A DNA stretch of 15,844 bases from Bacteroides sp. CAG:709 (GTDB taxonomy: Bacteria; Bacteroidota; Bacteroidia; Bacteroidales; UBA932): assembly GCA_000434935.1 (NCBI GenBank), contig FR882185.1:104547-120390 (forward strand), given 5' to 3'. Position numbers and translations under genes: made by a program. The notes beneath the pieces were generated by a model, which was not told where the DNA came from, made no database searches, and saw nothing but the letters and a program-made list of their open reading frames with translations. Of the stretch, positions 15,777 to 15,844 are shown one piece after another. Position 1 is the first letter of the stretch; every line of letters starts with the position of its first letter.

Positions 15777-15844
15777 ATCATGCTGAGTAGCAACGGAAGT
15801 CCCGGCGGGGGAGAGACCTCTGGAGGCATGGTCGCCCATGACCT
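15777..15844. other. Unassigned GC-rich tail with small inverted repeats
   Basis: These 68 bases follow the esterase stop. They contain short self-complementary pieces: CATGG-TCGC-CCATG (about 15828-15841), CCTC-TG-GAGG, and TCCC with GGGA further along. A frame opens at ATG 15780 (MLSSNGSPGGGETSGG) and remains open to the window edge, but it resembles no signal peptide or known N-terminus. It could be a structured terminator region, a repeated element, or the start of a gene. I do not call any of these. Confidence 0.25.

Overview
The window looks like chromosomal DNA from an anaerobic, probably gut- or rumen-associated member of the Bacteroidales. The reasons are a SusC/SusD pair, several short lipoprotein signal peptides, fimbrillin-like modules, A-rich sequence instead of strong Shine-Dalgarno sites before starts, and TAnnTTTG-type -7 promoter boxes. 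The genus cannot be resolved from the sequence alone.

Layout. (1) 39-1328, minus strand: an NhaC-family Na+/H+ antiporter. (2) 1329-1495: a divergent intergenic region with a -7 box on each strand and an 8-bp inverted repeat just after the plus-strand box. (3) 1496-2443: a CorA-type divalent-cation channel. (4) 2444-2666: an AT-rich control region with four near-identical 12-bp direct repeats (AAAAATYNGTCA), followed by Bacteroidetes-like promoter elements. (5) 2667-15776: a co-directional, tightly packed seven-gene cluster that reads as a polysaccharide utilization locus (PUL). Its order is a periplasmic or exported metallophosphoesterase, a lipoprotein with a phosphodiester-glycosidase-like (NAGPA-like) C-terminus, SusC, SusD, a GH43 endo-arabinanase-like lipoprotein, a fimbrillin-like/FN3/jelly-roll lipoprotein, and a fimbrillin-like/alpha-beta hydrolase (esterase) lipoprotein. 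Spacings are 21, 6, 9, 5, -8 and 44 bases, so one transcript is likely. (6) 15777-15844: a short GC-rich tail that I cannot assign.

How the genes may work together. SusC and SusD would capture and import oligosaccharide at the outer membrane. The GH43 enzyme would cut alpha-1,5-arabinan-like backbone at the cell surface. The terminal alpha/beta hydrolase would remove acyl groups (acetyl or feruloyl). The 754-residue lipoprotein looks like a surface glycan-binding protein. The first two genes are the unusual part: a complete calcineurin-type phosphoesterase next to a protein with the NAGPA fold signature but a rewritten active-site motif. They suggest that phosphate or phosphodiester chemistry may be part of the substrate, or that the NAGPA fold has been reused for binding.

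The SusC gene as written carries a one-base frameshift at about 6412-6414, between plug and barrel. It is either a sequencing error or a very recent inactivation. No regulator, exo-arabinofuranosidase or sugar transporter is present in the window, so the locus is probably incomplete here.
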